A program made the translations under genes and the position numbers. Under the pieces are notes generated by a model, which worked only from the letters and a program-made list of their open reading frames with translations, was not told the DNA's origin and did not search any database. DNA of 64,000 bases from NCBI GenBank assembly GCA_029009515.1, contig JAQXJZ010000001.1:1-64000 (forward strand). The letters are read 5' to 3'. Positions 37,487 through 46,535 of the stretch are shown here, one piece after another; position 1 is the first letter of the stretch; each line of letters starts with the position of its first letter. This stretch comes from a bacterium (GTDB lineage: Bacteria > Bacillota > Clostridia > Christensenellales > Aristaeellaceae).

Positions 37487-38715
37487 AACAACTGATTCAG
37501 CAGGCGGAAAAGCGCTGCCAGCCGATGTTTGAAAAGATCGACGAAATTGCGCTTTACAACACGGAAAAGGTGCTTAACGCACTGCAGAACTACGGCGTTG
37601 CCGCCCGTCACTTTGCTCCTACGACCGGTTATGGGTACGATGACATCGGCCGTGACACGCTTGAAAAGATCTTTGCTGATCTGTTCGAGGCGGACGCTGC
37701 TATCGTTCGTCCCCAGATTGCCTCCGGCACGCATGCCCTGTCCATGTGTCTGTTCGGTCTGCTGTGTCCCGGCGATGAACTGATGTATGCTTCCGGCGCT
37801 CCTTACGATACGCTGGAAGACGTTATTGGCGTTCGCGGCTGCCCGCCCGGATCTCTCAAGGAAATGGGCGTGAGCTATTGCGAAGTGCCCATGAGCAGCG
37901 AGGGTAAGCTGGACATAGAAGCTATCCGTGCGGCCATGAAGCCCAACACCCGTGTGGTGGCTGTGCAGCGAAGCCGCGGCTATTCCTCCCGTCCCAGCCT
38001 GATGCCTGAGGATGTAAAGCCTCTGGCGGATATGTTACATGCGGAATTCCCGAATGCATGCCTGATGGTGGACAACTGCTACGGCGAATTCGTGTGTGAA
38101 AAAGAGCCCACTCAGTTTGGCGCTGATGTGTGCGTAGGCAGCCTCATCAAGAATCCCGGCGGCGGACTGGCTCCTACCGGCGGTTATCTGGTAGGACGTG
38201 AGGATCTGATTGAGCGTATCAGCTATCGCCTCACCGCGCCGGGCATCGGCCGCGAGGTAGGCAGTTATGCGGGCAGCTATCAGCCCTTCTATCAGGGCCT
38301 GTTCATGGCGCCTCATGTGGTTGCACAGGCGATCAAGACGGCTGTGCTGGCGGCTTCTGCCTGTGAACTGCTCGGCATGAAGAGCACCCCCGCATCCGAC
38401 GCAAGACGCACGGATATCATTCAGGCGCTGGAACTTGGTACACCCGAAAGGCTGATTGCTTTCTGTCAGGGCATCCAGATGGCTTCTCCCATTGACAGCA
38501 TGGCGTTGCCGGAACCGTGGGATATGCCCGGCTATCAGCATCAGGTCATTATGGCTGCCGGTACCTTTGTGAGCGGCGCTTCCATCGAGCTCAGCGCTGA
38601 TGCTCCCATGCGCGAGCCCTATCTGGCTTTCCTGCAGGGCGGTTTGACCTACAGCCACGGTAAGCTGGCGCTGATCCGCACGCTGGAATACATGCGCAAA
38701 AAGGGCTGCCTGTAA
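37483..38715 (+). CDS. PLP-dependent methionine gamma-lyase-like protein (aluminium resistance family)
   Basis: 410 residues; fold type I PLP enzyme of the Met_gamma_lyase/YnbB family. The PLP lysine lies in GSLIKNPGGG, preceded by MVDNCYGEF with the ring-binding Asp. APTGGYLVGR and GIGREVGSYAGSYQ are typical. Often annotated as aluminium resistance protein; the true reaction is unsettled. Coupled to miaA by a 4-base overlap. Confidence 0.88.
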   Translation: MKQLIQQAEKRCQPMFEKIDEIALYNTEKVLNALQNYGVAARHFAPTTGYGYDDIGRDTLEKIFADLFEADAAIVRPQIASGTHALSMCLFGLLCPGDELMYASGAPYDTLEDVIGVRGCPPGSLKEMGVSYCEVPMSSEGKLDIEAIRAAMKPNTRVVAVQRSRGYSSRPSLMPEDVKPLADMLHAEFPNACLMVDNCYGEFVCEKEPTQFGADVCVGSLIKNPGGGLAPTGGYLVGREDLIERISYRLTAPGIGREVGSYAGSYQPFYQGLFMAPHVVAQAIKTAVLAASACELLGMKSTPASDARRTDIIQALELGTPERLIAFCQGIQMASPIDSMALPEPWDMPGYQHQVIMAAGTFVSGASIELSADAPMREPYLAFLQGGLTYSHGKLALIRTLEYMRKKGCL

Positions 38716-38730
38716 TCCAACATGTTTTTT

Positions 38731-38761
38731 CCCTCCCGCACATAGCCTTGTGCAGGGAGGG
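38731..38761 (+). promoter_or_regulatory. Hairpin covering the ribosome site of the SpoIVFA-like gene
   Basis: CCCTCCCGCAC (38731-38741) pairs with GTGC-A-GGGAGGG (38750-38761), one bulged A. The right arm is the ribosome site of the following gene. The downstream ATTTGTTTT is also weakly terminator-like, so it may end the mutS-miaA transcript, limit translation, or both. Confidence 0.6.
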
Positions 38762-38768
38762 ATTTGTT

Positions 38769-39458
38769 TTGGATAAACAGACGCAGGTCAGGAATGTAAA
38801 GGTCAGGCAGCGTGCCTCGCGGCTGGATAGCCCATTGTTTCATCTGACACAGGCGGAGGAACTTCCACCAGAGAAGGGATGGTTTGCAACGCTTATGCAG
38901 TTTGATCAGCTGGCACGGAATCTGGCGGTTGTTGGCGTGCTGTTGGTCATGGTTGTTGCTGTACGGAATGCCGGTGGGCCGGAAGCACAGAGCGTGTTTA
39001 GCGCGCTCCAGACAAGCACAGCGATGCAATGGGATGAAAGTGTAGGAAAACTCTCGTTTGTGAATGCACTTTTTCCGGAAAGCATACGGGCTGTGTGGAA
39101 TGAGGAGGCAGACGTTGCAGTATTCTCGCCTGTAAACGGAGATGTTGTACATACGTGGACGCGCAAAGAACCCTATGTGATGATTCAATCCAGACTGCGC
39201 GATGTTCGGGCAGCAGAAGATGGGGAAGTGATGAGCATTGCACACGGACCGGATGAAGAGCGTATTGTGAGAATTCGACACGCAAACTGCGAAACGCTCT
39301 ATGGCAACCTGCAAAGCGTCAATCTTCAGGAAGGCGACAAGGTGTATGCGGGCGATGTCATCGCTCAGCTGATGGAAGGACGAAACCTTTCGTTTGAACT
39401 CCGGGTGGACGGCAGATCGGTTGATCCGCGCGGACGTCTGATGCCCATTCTCGAATGA
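38769..39458 (+). CDS. SpoIVFA-like M23/LytM-domain membrane protein
   Basis: 229 residues. One membrane helix (about 58-76, NLAVVGVLLVMVVAV) then a degenerate M23-type fold (FSPVNGDVVHTW, RIRHANCETLYGNLQSVNLQEGD) without the full HxH zinc site, like SpoIVFA. SpoIVFA holds the SpoIVFB protease inactive until engulfment. TTG start at 38769 with GGGAGGG upstream. Overlaps the SpoIVFB-like gene by 4 bases, the expected pair. Confidence 0.78.
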   Translation: MDKQTQVRNVKVRQRASRLDSPLFHLTQAEELPPEKGWFATLMQFDQLARNLAVVGVLLVMVVAVRNAGGPEAQSVFSALQTSTAMQWDESVGKLSFVNALFPESIRAVWNEEADVAVFSPVNGDVVHTWTRKEPYVMIQSRLRDVRAAEDGEVMSIAHGPDEERIVRIRHANCETLYGNLQSVNLQEGDKVYAGDVIAQLMEGRNLSFELRVDGRSVDPRGRLMPILE

Positions 39459-40288
39459 CATTCGGCAAACAGTACAGGTTTTCGATTCATCCTGCCGGAT
39501 TTGTTGGCTTTGCCGCTGCACTTCTTTTCCTGCCAAGCAGAACAGTGCTTGCGGCAGCGGCAGCGCTTCTGCTGCATGAAGCCGGACATATGGCTGCGCT
39601 TTGGATGTGTGGTGTTCGATCGTGGCATTTTGAGGTGACGCCTTTTGGAGGGATGGCAGACGCCAGAACGTTTGACAGTCTTACGCCATTCCGACAGGTC
39701 TGTTCTGCAGGTTCCGGGATCCTTATCAGTTTGCTTGGTGCGCTGGGTTGCATGAAGTTAAAATGGTTCCATCCCTTTTGGCACAGTTTTATACAATTTC
39801 AGCTTTCTCTGGCTTTTGTGAATTGTCTGCCGGTTTGGCCGCTGGATGGTTCACGCGTACTGGTTGCAGCTGCTTCTGTCTTTGGGAAAGAGGCAGCGAT
39901 GAAACGTGTTCTTGCAATCACTGCAAAAGGAATGGGTATTTGCTTTGTTCTTCTGGGATTGTGGGGCGTTTGGCACGGGGAATGCAACTGGTCGCTGCTC
40001 GCGTCCGGGCCATATCTATGGTATGCTTCACAGGAAGGCAGAGTATCGGAAAAAGTACGCAGGATGTCTCTTGCACAGAGTAGCAAGCGCAGCAGAAAAC
40101 GCATTCTTCCGTTGACTGCATATATATGTAACGAGCATACAGATGTATGCGCTTTTGCTCATATGCTCGGAAGGTTTTCTGCAGAGAGGTACCATCTGCT
40201 TTTACAGCTGAATGAAATGGGGCAGATCAGCAGAATTCTGACGGAAGACGAACTGAGCCGCCTTGTTTTTGAAGATAGAAAGGATTGA
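39455..40288 (+). CDS. SpoIVFB-like site-2 metalloprotease (M50)
   Basis: Intramembrane zinc protease; SpoIVFB processes pro-sigma-K in spore formers. 277 residues with HEAGH in a membrane segment (about 42-46) and the second motif NCLPVWPLDGSRVL, both complete, so it should be active. After about 200 a CBS-like segment follows, as in SpoIVFB. Paired with its SpoIVFA-like inhibitor. No sigma-K gene is in the window, so the substrate is inferred. Confidence 0.85.
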   Translation: MTFGKQYRFSIHPAGFVGFAAALLFLPSRTVLAAAAALLLHEAGHMAALWMCGVRSWHFEVTPFGGMADARTFDSLTPFRQVCSAGSGILISLLGALGCMKLKWFHPFWHSFIQFQLSLAFVNCLPVWPLDGSRVLVAAASVFGKEAAMKRVLAITAKGMGICFVLLGLWGVWHGECNWSLLASGPYLWYASQEGRVSEKVRRMSLAQSSKRSRKRILPLTAYICNEHTDVCAFAHMLGRFSAERYHLLLQLNEMGQISRILTEDELSRLVFEDRKD

Positions 40289-40301
40289 CAGCCGGATTTT
40301 G

Positions 40302-40330
40302 TAGACAAAGCCATGTTCTTGTGATACAAT
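40302..40330 (+). promoter_or_regulatory. Promoter of the SpoIID-SH3b gene
   Basis: TAGACA (40302-40307), 17 bases, TACAAT (40325-40330), about 50 bases before the start codon. Confidence 0.5.
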
Positions 40331-40379
40331 TCAAAATAGTTACGAAAGTATTACGGAACTGCGGAAGGAGGCGATGAAG

Positions 40380-43300
40380 GTGTTTGCAGCGACTGAAAAG
40401 CGGGCACAGCGATTCATCGCTTTTTTTGTGTCTGTTTTTTTGATTCTTGCTTTTATTCCTGCATATGCCTCTTCTGTCAATGGCGTTCAGGTGGTTTCGG
40501 CCTCTCTTTCCAGTGAAACCAAAACCATGAATGGTATGGTGCGTATCTATCTTTCTTCTCTGGGAAACCCTTCTACCCTGAACTTGACAGTACGCGGCAA
40601 CTACAGCGTCAACGGTCAGTTTCTCTCCAGCGGTACGGCGCTGACGGTTGGTTTTGATTCCTTCAGCGGTTCCATTACGCTCGGCTATAGCGGACAAACG
40701 CGCAATATGGGCAGAAGTTTTTCCATCCGCCGCCATAGCGCCAGCGGGGCCAATGGCATTCTGATTGCGCAGGCGCGCGAAAGCCAGAATCCTTATCCGG
40801 GCGATCTGTCGTTTGAGGTGGTTGCGACCACCACCGGATATAAGCTGTATACCATCGCACATGTCTATATTGAGGACTATCTCTACGGCGTGCTGCCTTA
40901 TGAAATGGGCAATTCCAGCAGCCTGGAGGCGCTCAAGGCGCAGGCGGTTGCCGCACGTACCTATACGGTGCGTATGATGAGCCGCCGTGCTTCCGGCATG
41001 TACGACGTGGTGGATACCACCAGCGATCAGGTTTACCGTGGCACGCCTTCGGGCAACGCCAACTGTGTCAGCGCTGTGGATGCCACCCGCGGTATTGTGC
41101 TGATGTATGGCTCTGAATACATCACTACCTACTATTCTGCAAGCAACGGCGGTCAGACAGAAACCGCGCGCGGCGGTACGAGCTATGCCTACATGAAGGT
41201 AAAAGACGATCCCTTCGATTATGCCAATCCCAATTCCACCGTCAAAAGCAAAACCATCTATGCTGATCTGACCAATCCGTCCAATCCTGCACAGCTCGTG
41301 AGCCTGCTCAAAACAAAAGCTGCCAGCAAGCTCAATCAGATGGGCTATTCTGCAAGCTCTTCCAACACAAGGCTGCTTACACTGAAAAGCATAACGCCCC
41401 ATACCCCCATGTATGCATCGCCCAGCAGGCTGTACACAAAGCTCGATTTTTCCATGACGGTTGCAACGCCGGCTGTTTCGGGCGTTAATTTGACTGTTAC
41501 CTGCGATATTTTTGATGAGCTGGAAAGCATTCTGTCCATGGGCATCCAGTCCTCGGACAATGAGTTGTGGAGCGTGGCCACCGGCACAAACAGCTTCCAG
41601 CTGCAGGCACGGCGCTATGGTCATGGTATGGGCATGAGTCAGCGCGGCGCAATGTACATGGCAAAGCTAGGCTACACCTACGACCAGATTCTTGGTTTTT
41701 ATTTTGACGGCTGCAGGCGTGTGCGGCACAGCTTTGTCCAGACGGTTCTCGATTCCTCTTCCAACGAAACGAGCACGGTACAGCCGCCGGCAGATCTGGA
41801 CGAGAGTTCCAGCTATGCTTGTCGCGGAATCGTGACCCTTCCCAATGCCTCTTCTGTGCTTGGCATCCGCTCTTCCCGATCCAGCAGCGCCGCGCTTGTA
41901 GGTACCGCTGCAAACGGCGCTATGGTGGAAGTGCTGTATAACGACGGAAACTGGTGTCAGATCCGCTTTGGTGAAACATGCGGATATGTGCCCGCCGGTT
42001 CGCTGATCATTTCCGGTTCTGCACCTCAGACACAGATGCCGGTCAGCTCTATTTTGGGCTTTGCAACCGTTACGGCTGGAGATTACGTCAATCTGCGCTC
42101 TTCCGGCAGCATGAACGGAAGAGTGCTTGGCACTGCACCTGCCGGAGCTGTATTGACGGTGTTCGGCCGTGAGGGAGCATGGGCGAGAGTGCAGTATAAT
42201 GCGCTTTCTGCCTATGTCAGCACACAGTACATCTCCGCCGTAAGCGCTTCTTATCCTTCCGGCGGTGTATCTTCCGGAAATGCATCAGCAATCATCCGCA
42301 CCGAGGACGGCGTCTCCAGCGTTAATCTGCGCGAGTCGCCGTCCATGGGCGCATGGGTGTTGACCCAGATGCCTTCCGGCGCGTCTGTGACGGTGCTTTC
42401 GGATGACGGTTCCTGGAGCAAGGTGATCTATCAGGGATACACAGGCTATGTGGTTTCGTCGTTTGTCTATGGTACTGAGGAAGAGCCTGTTCCGCCGGTG
42501 ATGGATGACCTTCCTTCTGCTCCGCCAGTTTCCGCACAGGCAGCCATTGTAGCTACCGAATTCGGCGCGCTCAACATGCGCAGTGAGCCGCGTGCAGGCA
42601 GCCTGATTCTCACAACCATTCCCAAAGGCGTGCAGGTGCAGGTAACCTCGCGCGGAAACGAATGGTCTGCCGTTTATTACAACGGTCTCAACGGCTATGT
42701 CGTCAGCAGTTATCTCGCTTTCGAGCAGCAGAATCATCACCCGGAAACGACGCCTTCCGTGGATGCTGCCACCGTTGTCACGCCAAGCGGATGGCTGAAT
42801 CTGCGCAGCGAGCCTCGTTCCGGCAGCCCCATTCTGACTACCATTGCGCCTTATGAACAGGTGAAGGTGCTTTCCTATGGCGCTGAATGGTGCCGCGTTA
42901 CCTATCACAGCATCACAGGGTATGTGATGACACGCTTCCTCTCCTTCGAAGATGAGGAAGAGCCTGAACCGGAACAGACGGTTCAGGCTACGGTAACCAC
43001 TTCCTCCGGGGCGCTTAATCTGCGTCTCGAGCCCTCTGCGCTTTCGGCGGTGATCGGTCTGATTCCGCAATACGAAACCGTTACCGTCCATCAGCGCGGA
43101 AGCAGCTGGTGTTATGTGACCTATGATGGCATAAGCGGCTATGTGATGACGGATTTCCTGACCTTCGGGCCGTTTTCCGTTCCCGATGCGGACGACTCTG
43201 TCGATAGCGCCTATGTAAACACTTCCTCCGGAGCGCTCAATCTGCGCGAATATCCCGGCAGTGCTTACCGCGTCCTCACTGCCGTTCCGCGCGGTGAAGA

Positions 43301-43901
43301 AGTCTCTGTACTGCAGTACGGAGATGAATGGTGTCAGGTGAGGTACAACGGTTGGACAGGCTATGTGATGACGTCCTACCTGAGCTGGCAGAAGCCCGAA
43401 ACTCCGCCCCGGCCTGCAGAGCCTGAAAGCACTGCAGCATGGGTTGTTACGTCGTCCGGTTCTCTCAACCTGCGTGAAGGTCCTTCGGCTATGACGCCCG
43501 TGCTTGCGCTCATTCCAAGACTTGCACAGGTTGAGATCATCGACAAGGGCAACGAGTGGAGTTTTATCCGTTATCAGAGCCAGTTTGGCTATGTGATGAC
43601 GCGCTATCTCTCTGAGGAATATCCCGCCGCGGACACGGAGATGCCCGGAACCGTCATTGCCAATGGCAGCATGAAGCTGGACGTCACCTTAACGCTGCCG
43701 CCCTATGCGCTGTATGCCGTCAATGAGACTGGCTATCCCGTTGATCTGTACCGGATGTGTGAGGAAAGCGGTACTCCTGTTGCCACCATCGAGCCTTGGG
43801 ACGAAGTGGAAATCGTCCTGATCGGCGAAGTGTGGAGTTGTGTTGCATACGAAGGAAGACAGGGATATTGTCAAACCAGATTGCTGAGTGTGATAGAATG
43901 A
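40380..43901 (+). CDS. Secreted SpoIID/LytB-domain protein with about nine SH3b repeats
   Basis: 1173 residues. Signal peptide (about 12-33, ending AYASS), then a SpoIID domain (about 100-450) with EDYLYGVLPYEMGNS, LKAQAVAARTYT and GHGMGMSQRGA, the lytic transglycosylase-type motifs. The rest is a string of SH3b units of about 80-90 residues, eight clear (each with a LNLR/LNMR strand and GYVMTxFL end) and one degenerate at the C terminus. It should bind and cut peptidoglycan at the surface or septum. GTG 40380 is preferred because AAGGAGG is 8 bases away; ATG 40374 is only 2 bases from it. Confidence 0.88.
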   Translation: MFAATEKRAQRFIAFFVSVFLILAFIPAYASSVNGVQVVSASLSSETKTMNGMVRIYLSSLGNPSTLNLTVRGNYSVNGQFLSSGTALTVGFDSFSGSITLGYSGQTRNMGRSFSIRRHSASGANGILIAQARESQNPYPGDLSFEVVATTTGYKLYTIAHVYIEDYLYGVLPYEMGNSSSLEALKAQAVAARTYTVRMMSRRASGMYDVVDTTSDQVYRGTPSGNANCVSAVDATRGIVLMYGSEYITTYYSASNGGQTETARGGTSYAYMKVKDDPFDYANPNSTVKSKTIYADLTNPSNPAQLVSLLKTKAASKLNQMGYSASSSNTRLLTLKSITPHTPMYASPSRLYTKLDFSMTVATPAVSGVNLTVTCDIFDELESILSMGIQSSDNELWSVATGTNSFQLQARRYGHGMGMSQRGAMYMAKLGYTYDQILGFYFDGCRRVRHSFVQTVLDSSSNETSTVQPPADLDESSSYACRGIVTLPNASSVLGIRSSRSSSAALVGTAANGAMVEVLYNDGNWCQIRFGETCGYVPAGSLIISGSAPQTQMPVSSILGFATVTAGDYVNLRSSGSMNGRVLGTAPAGAVLTVFGREGAWARVQYNALSAYVSTQYISAVSASYPSGGVSSGNASAIIRTEDGVSSVNLRESPSMGAWVLTQMPSGASVTVLSDDGSWSKVIYQGYTGYVVSSFVYGTEEEPVPPVMDDLPSAPPVSAQAAIVATEFGALNMRSEPRAGSLILTTIPKGVQVQVTSRGNEWSAVYYNGLNGYVVSSYLAFEQQNHHPETTPSVDAATVVTPSGWLNLRSEPRSGSPILTTIAPYEQVKVLSYGAEWCRVTYHSITGYVMTRFLSFEDEEEPEPEQTVQATVTTSSGALNLRLEPSALSAVIGLIPQYETVTVHQRGSSWCYVTYDGISGYVMTDFLTFGPFSVPDADDSVDSAYVNTSSGALNLREYPGSAYRVLTAVPRGEEVSVLQYGDEWCQVRYNGWTGYVMTSYLSWQKPETPPRPAEPESTAAWVVTSSGSLNLREGPSAMTPVLALIPRLAQVEIIDKGNEWSFIRYQSQFGYVMTRYLSEEYPAADTEMPGTVIANGSMKLDVTLTLPPYALYAVNETGYPVDLYRMCEESGTPVATIEPWDEVEIVLIGEVWSCVAYEGRQGYCQTRLLSVIE

Positions 43902-44644
43902 TGGAACAGAATTTGTTGAAAGATGGGGAGCGGGTGGATGACCTGCAACGCAACGGCCTGAGAATCATCCAAAGCCCCTCCGCCTTCCGTTTTGGTATGG
44001 ATGCAGTCCTTCTTGCGGATTTCACCCGTCTGCGCCCGCGTGACCGCGTTGCGGATTTCGGAACCGGCACAGGAATTCTTCCGCTTCTGCTAAGCCAGAA
44101 GGATGAAAGCTGTACCTTTGAGGCCATTGAACTGCAGCCGGATATGGCTGATATGGCCACCAGATCCGTACGGCTGAATGGTTTGGATGACCGTATTCAT
44201 GTGCATGCCATGGATATGAGACAGGCTTATGAATTGCTTGGCTATCAGAGCATGGATGCCGTGATCTGCAATCCGCCGTATGGGAAAAAAGGAGGCACGC
44301 TGGGGAGCGAAACTGCCTCCGTGCTTCTTGCACGGCATGAAACCGACTGCACCATCGACGACGTAGCCAAAGCTTGCGCTGCATTGCTGAAGAATCACGG
44401 CAGGCTGAGCATCGTGTTTCCGGCGCAGCGGCTGCTTGAATTGTGCGATGCGCTCAGAAATCACAGGCTTGAGCCAAAGCGAATCCGCATGGTATGTGCG
44501 CATGTGGACAAGCCGCCGTATCTTGTGATGATTGAGGCTATGAAGAATACAAAGCCGCATCTGCTATGGATGCCTCCGCTGGTAGTCTATCACGCGGATG
44601 GAACGGAAACAGACGAAATCAAGCGCATTTATCACCAGATCTGA
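43898..44644 (+). CDS. tRNA1(Val) A37 N6-methyltransferase-like (TrmN6/YabB)
   Basis: 248 residues; SAM-dependent methyltransferase. SAM motif ADFGTGTGILPLLL and catalytic NPPYGKKGG (NPPY for N6-adenine). N-terminal FRFGMDAVLLADF is typical of the TrmN6 family. ATG 43898 overlaps the SpoIID gene stop by 4 bases (ATGA); no strong ribosome site, so translation is probably coupled. The 3' end overlaps the converging flippase gene by 26 bases. Confidence 0.9.
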   Translation: MMEQNLLKDGERVDDLQRNGLRIIQSPSAFRFGMDAVLLADFTRLRPRDRVADFGTGTGILPLLLSQKDESCTFEAIELQPDMADMATRSVRLNGLDDRIHVHAMDMRQAYELLGYQSMDAVICNPPYGKKGGTLGSETASVLLARHETDCTIDDVAKACAALLKNHGRLSIVFPAQRLLELCDALRNHRLEPKRIRMVCAHVDKPPYLVMIEAMKNTKPHLLWMPPLVVYHADGTETDEIKRIYHQI

Positions 44645-45926
44645 ATTGGTTTCGCCTCCAGCGCATGAGCCAGAGAACTGACAGGAGGATGGAAAAAAGC
44701 TGAGCCGTGTAGTTTGCATACACAACACCATGAATTCGCATCAGTGGATTGGCGGTCCAGTGCCACGTCAGCAAAAGCATGAGCACAGAAGAGATACAGC
44801 TGATTCCCATAGATGCATTCTGGAGTCCGAGTGCAGACAGCACGTTTCCTGTCATGTGACCCGCAGCCATCAGCACGGTCAGCGGCGCGCACAGCCGGAA
44901 CAGCTCCGTCAGCTCCGGCAGGCGGTAGATCCTGCTGGCTGCAAAAGGCGCTACAACGTGGATTGCCCCTGCGCACACCGCCGCAGTTGGAAGGCAGGCG
45001 GCGGCACAAAGCATAAGCAGCCTTTTCAGTTCGGATGGATGTTCCTCTGCTTTGGCGATTTTGGGGAGCGAAACCATGGAAAGCGCACTTGTGAAAACGC
45101 CCGGAAGCATCAGAATGGGCATTACCATGCCGTTGAGCATGCCGAGCCTTGCCGTAGCCTCCGCCGCAGCCAGACCGCTTGTTTGCAGCCTTGAAGGAAT
45201 CAGAATCGCTGTAAGAGAACGCAGAAGGGTTTGTATCAGCCTTGAAACGGTTGTTGGAAAGGCAAGCTTCACAATCTGGTTGCTTGCGTCTCTCAGTTCA
45301 CCGTGATAAGAGCGCTTGGTATGCAAAGAGGTCATGACCAGAACAAGCCCGATGATTTCCGCTATGAGCGTTGCTGCTGTTGGAACGGCGGCAAGCCATC
45401 CAGCAGTGAGCGAGTAAAGCTGGCGCAGCATCAGAAATGTGAGCGCAAATCTTACAATCTGCTCCATAAGTTCGCTCGCAGCAGGAAGCAGGCTCTGACC
45501 CGTTCCATAACAATAGCCATTCAAAACGGCCGAATAACCAAGAATCAGTACGCACGGTGCAGAAAACCATAAGGATGGCAAAACGCGCATATCTCCTGTC
45601 AAACCTGCAAAAACGGGAGAGAGAAGCCAGAGAAGGGGAATCAGAACCAGAGAAACGCTCCTGGCAATGCGAAGCCCTGCATACATGGGAACCAACCGTT
45701 CCTTGGTTGCGGCTTTTGCTGTCATTCGGCTGATCGCTGCCGGAAGACCGGACGTGAGCGGCGCTATGATAACCATGTGCACGCTTTGCGCCAGTTCCAT
45801 TACGCCCATGACCTCTGCGCCGAGCAATCGCGAAAGCATTACGCGCATTGCAAGACCCAAAGCGCGCACAACTGCGTTCACACCAGTCAGAATCACGGTT
45901 TGTTTCTTTGCCCCCGAAAACATCAT
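44619..45926 (-). CDS. SpoVB/MATE-type lipid or polysaccharide flippase
   Basis: 435 residues, about 12 membrane helices, of the oligosaccharide flippase (MOP) superfamily, most like stage V sporulation protein B. N terminus TVILTGVNAVVRALGLAMRV and SRLLGAEVMGVMELAQS fit. Likely flips a lipid-linked wall precursor in the spore or cell envelope. GGAGG lies 7 bases before ATG 45926. Slightly shorter than Bacillus SpoVB (about 518), so it could be a plain MurJ-like or polysaccharide exporter. Confidence 0.82.
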   Translation of the reverse strand: MMFSGAKKQTVILTGVNAVVRALGLAMRVMLSRLLGAEVMGVMELAQSVHMVIIAPLTSGLPAAISRMTAKAATKERLVPMYAGLRIARSVSLVLIPLLWLLSPVFAGLTGDMRVLPSLWFSAPCVLILGYSAVLNGYCYGTGQSLLPAASELMEQIVRFALTFLMLRQLYSLTAGWLAAVPTAATLIAEIIGLVLVMTSLHTKRSYHGELRDASNQIVKLAFPTTVSRLIQTLLRSLTAILIPSRLQTSGLAAAEATARLGMLNGMVMPILMLPGVFTSALSMVSLPKIAKAEEHPSELKRLLMLCAAACLPTAAVCAGAIHVVAPFAASRIYRLPELTELFRLCAPLTVLMAAGHMTGNVLSALGLQNASMGISCISSVLMLLLTWHWTANPLMRIHGVVYANYTAQLFSILLSVLWLMRWRRNQFRSGDKCA

Positions 45927-46031
45927 CGCTTCGCCTCCGTAGCAAAGCGTATGAGAGAAAAAAGGAAAAATACATACGAATGCAGAATGATATGCATCAT
46001 CTGCCGTACATCAGAAAGCGAGGCGTTTGCC

Positions 46032-46496
46032 ATGGCTCAGTGGGATAAGTGGGATATCCGGTTTATGAAAATGGCGTATGTGATCTCCGAGTGGACAAGC
46101 TGCAATGTCGAAGGACGAAGCATCGGCTGCGTCATCGTCAAGGATAAGCGGATCATGACCACCGGCTACAACGGCGCTCCCGCCGGTCTGCGCACCTGCC
46201 GCGAGCGCGGCGAGTGCATGCGCAGAAAGCTCAACATTGAATCCGGCACGCGCGCCGAGGTGTGCTATGCCATTCATGCTGAGCAGAATGCCATCCTGCA
46301 GGCGGCCAAACTTGGCATTTCCATCGACGGCGCCACGTTGTACTGCACCCATCAGCCCTGTTCCGTCTGCGCAAAGATGATCGTCAATGTCGGCATCAAG
46401 CGCGTTGTGTATCAGCAGGGTTACCCTGATAAATTCTCACTGGAGATTTTTGAGGAAGCCGGAGTGAAGCTGGAGCAGTTTGATCTGGAAGTATAA
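46032..46496 (+). CDS. dCMP deaminase (ComEB-like)
   Basis: Converts dCMP to dUMP for thymidylate synthesis. 154 residues. Zinc site HAEQNAIL and PCSVCAKMI, with the substrate motif TGYNGAPAG. ATG 46032 is taken with GAGGCG upstream; the open frame runs further 5' without a ribosome site. Followed by a terminator. Confidence 0.93.
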   Translation: MAQWDKWDIRFMKMAYVISEWTSCNVEGRSIGCVIVKDKRIMTTGYNGAPAGLRTCRERGECMRRKLNIESGTRAEVCYAIHAEQNAILQAAKLGISIDGATLYCTHQPCSVCAKMIVNVGIKRVVYQQGYPDKFSLEIFEEAGVKLEQFDLEV

Positions 46497-46502
46497 AAAA
46501 GG

Positions 46503-46534
46503 CCGGTCTGGCGAATGAAGCCAGACCGGTTTTG
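46503..46534. terminator. Bidirectional terminator
   Basis: CCGGTCTGGC (46503-46512) pairs with GCCAGACCGG (46520-46529), flanked by AAAAAAGG on the left and TTTTG on the right, between two convergent genes. Confidence 0.85.
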
Positions 46535-46535
46535 A

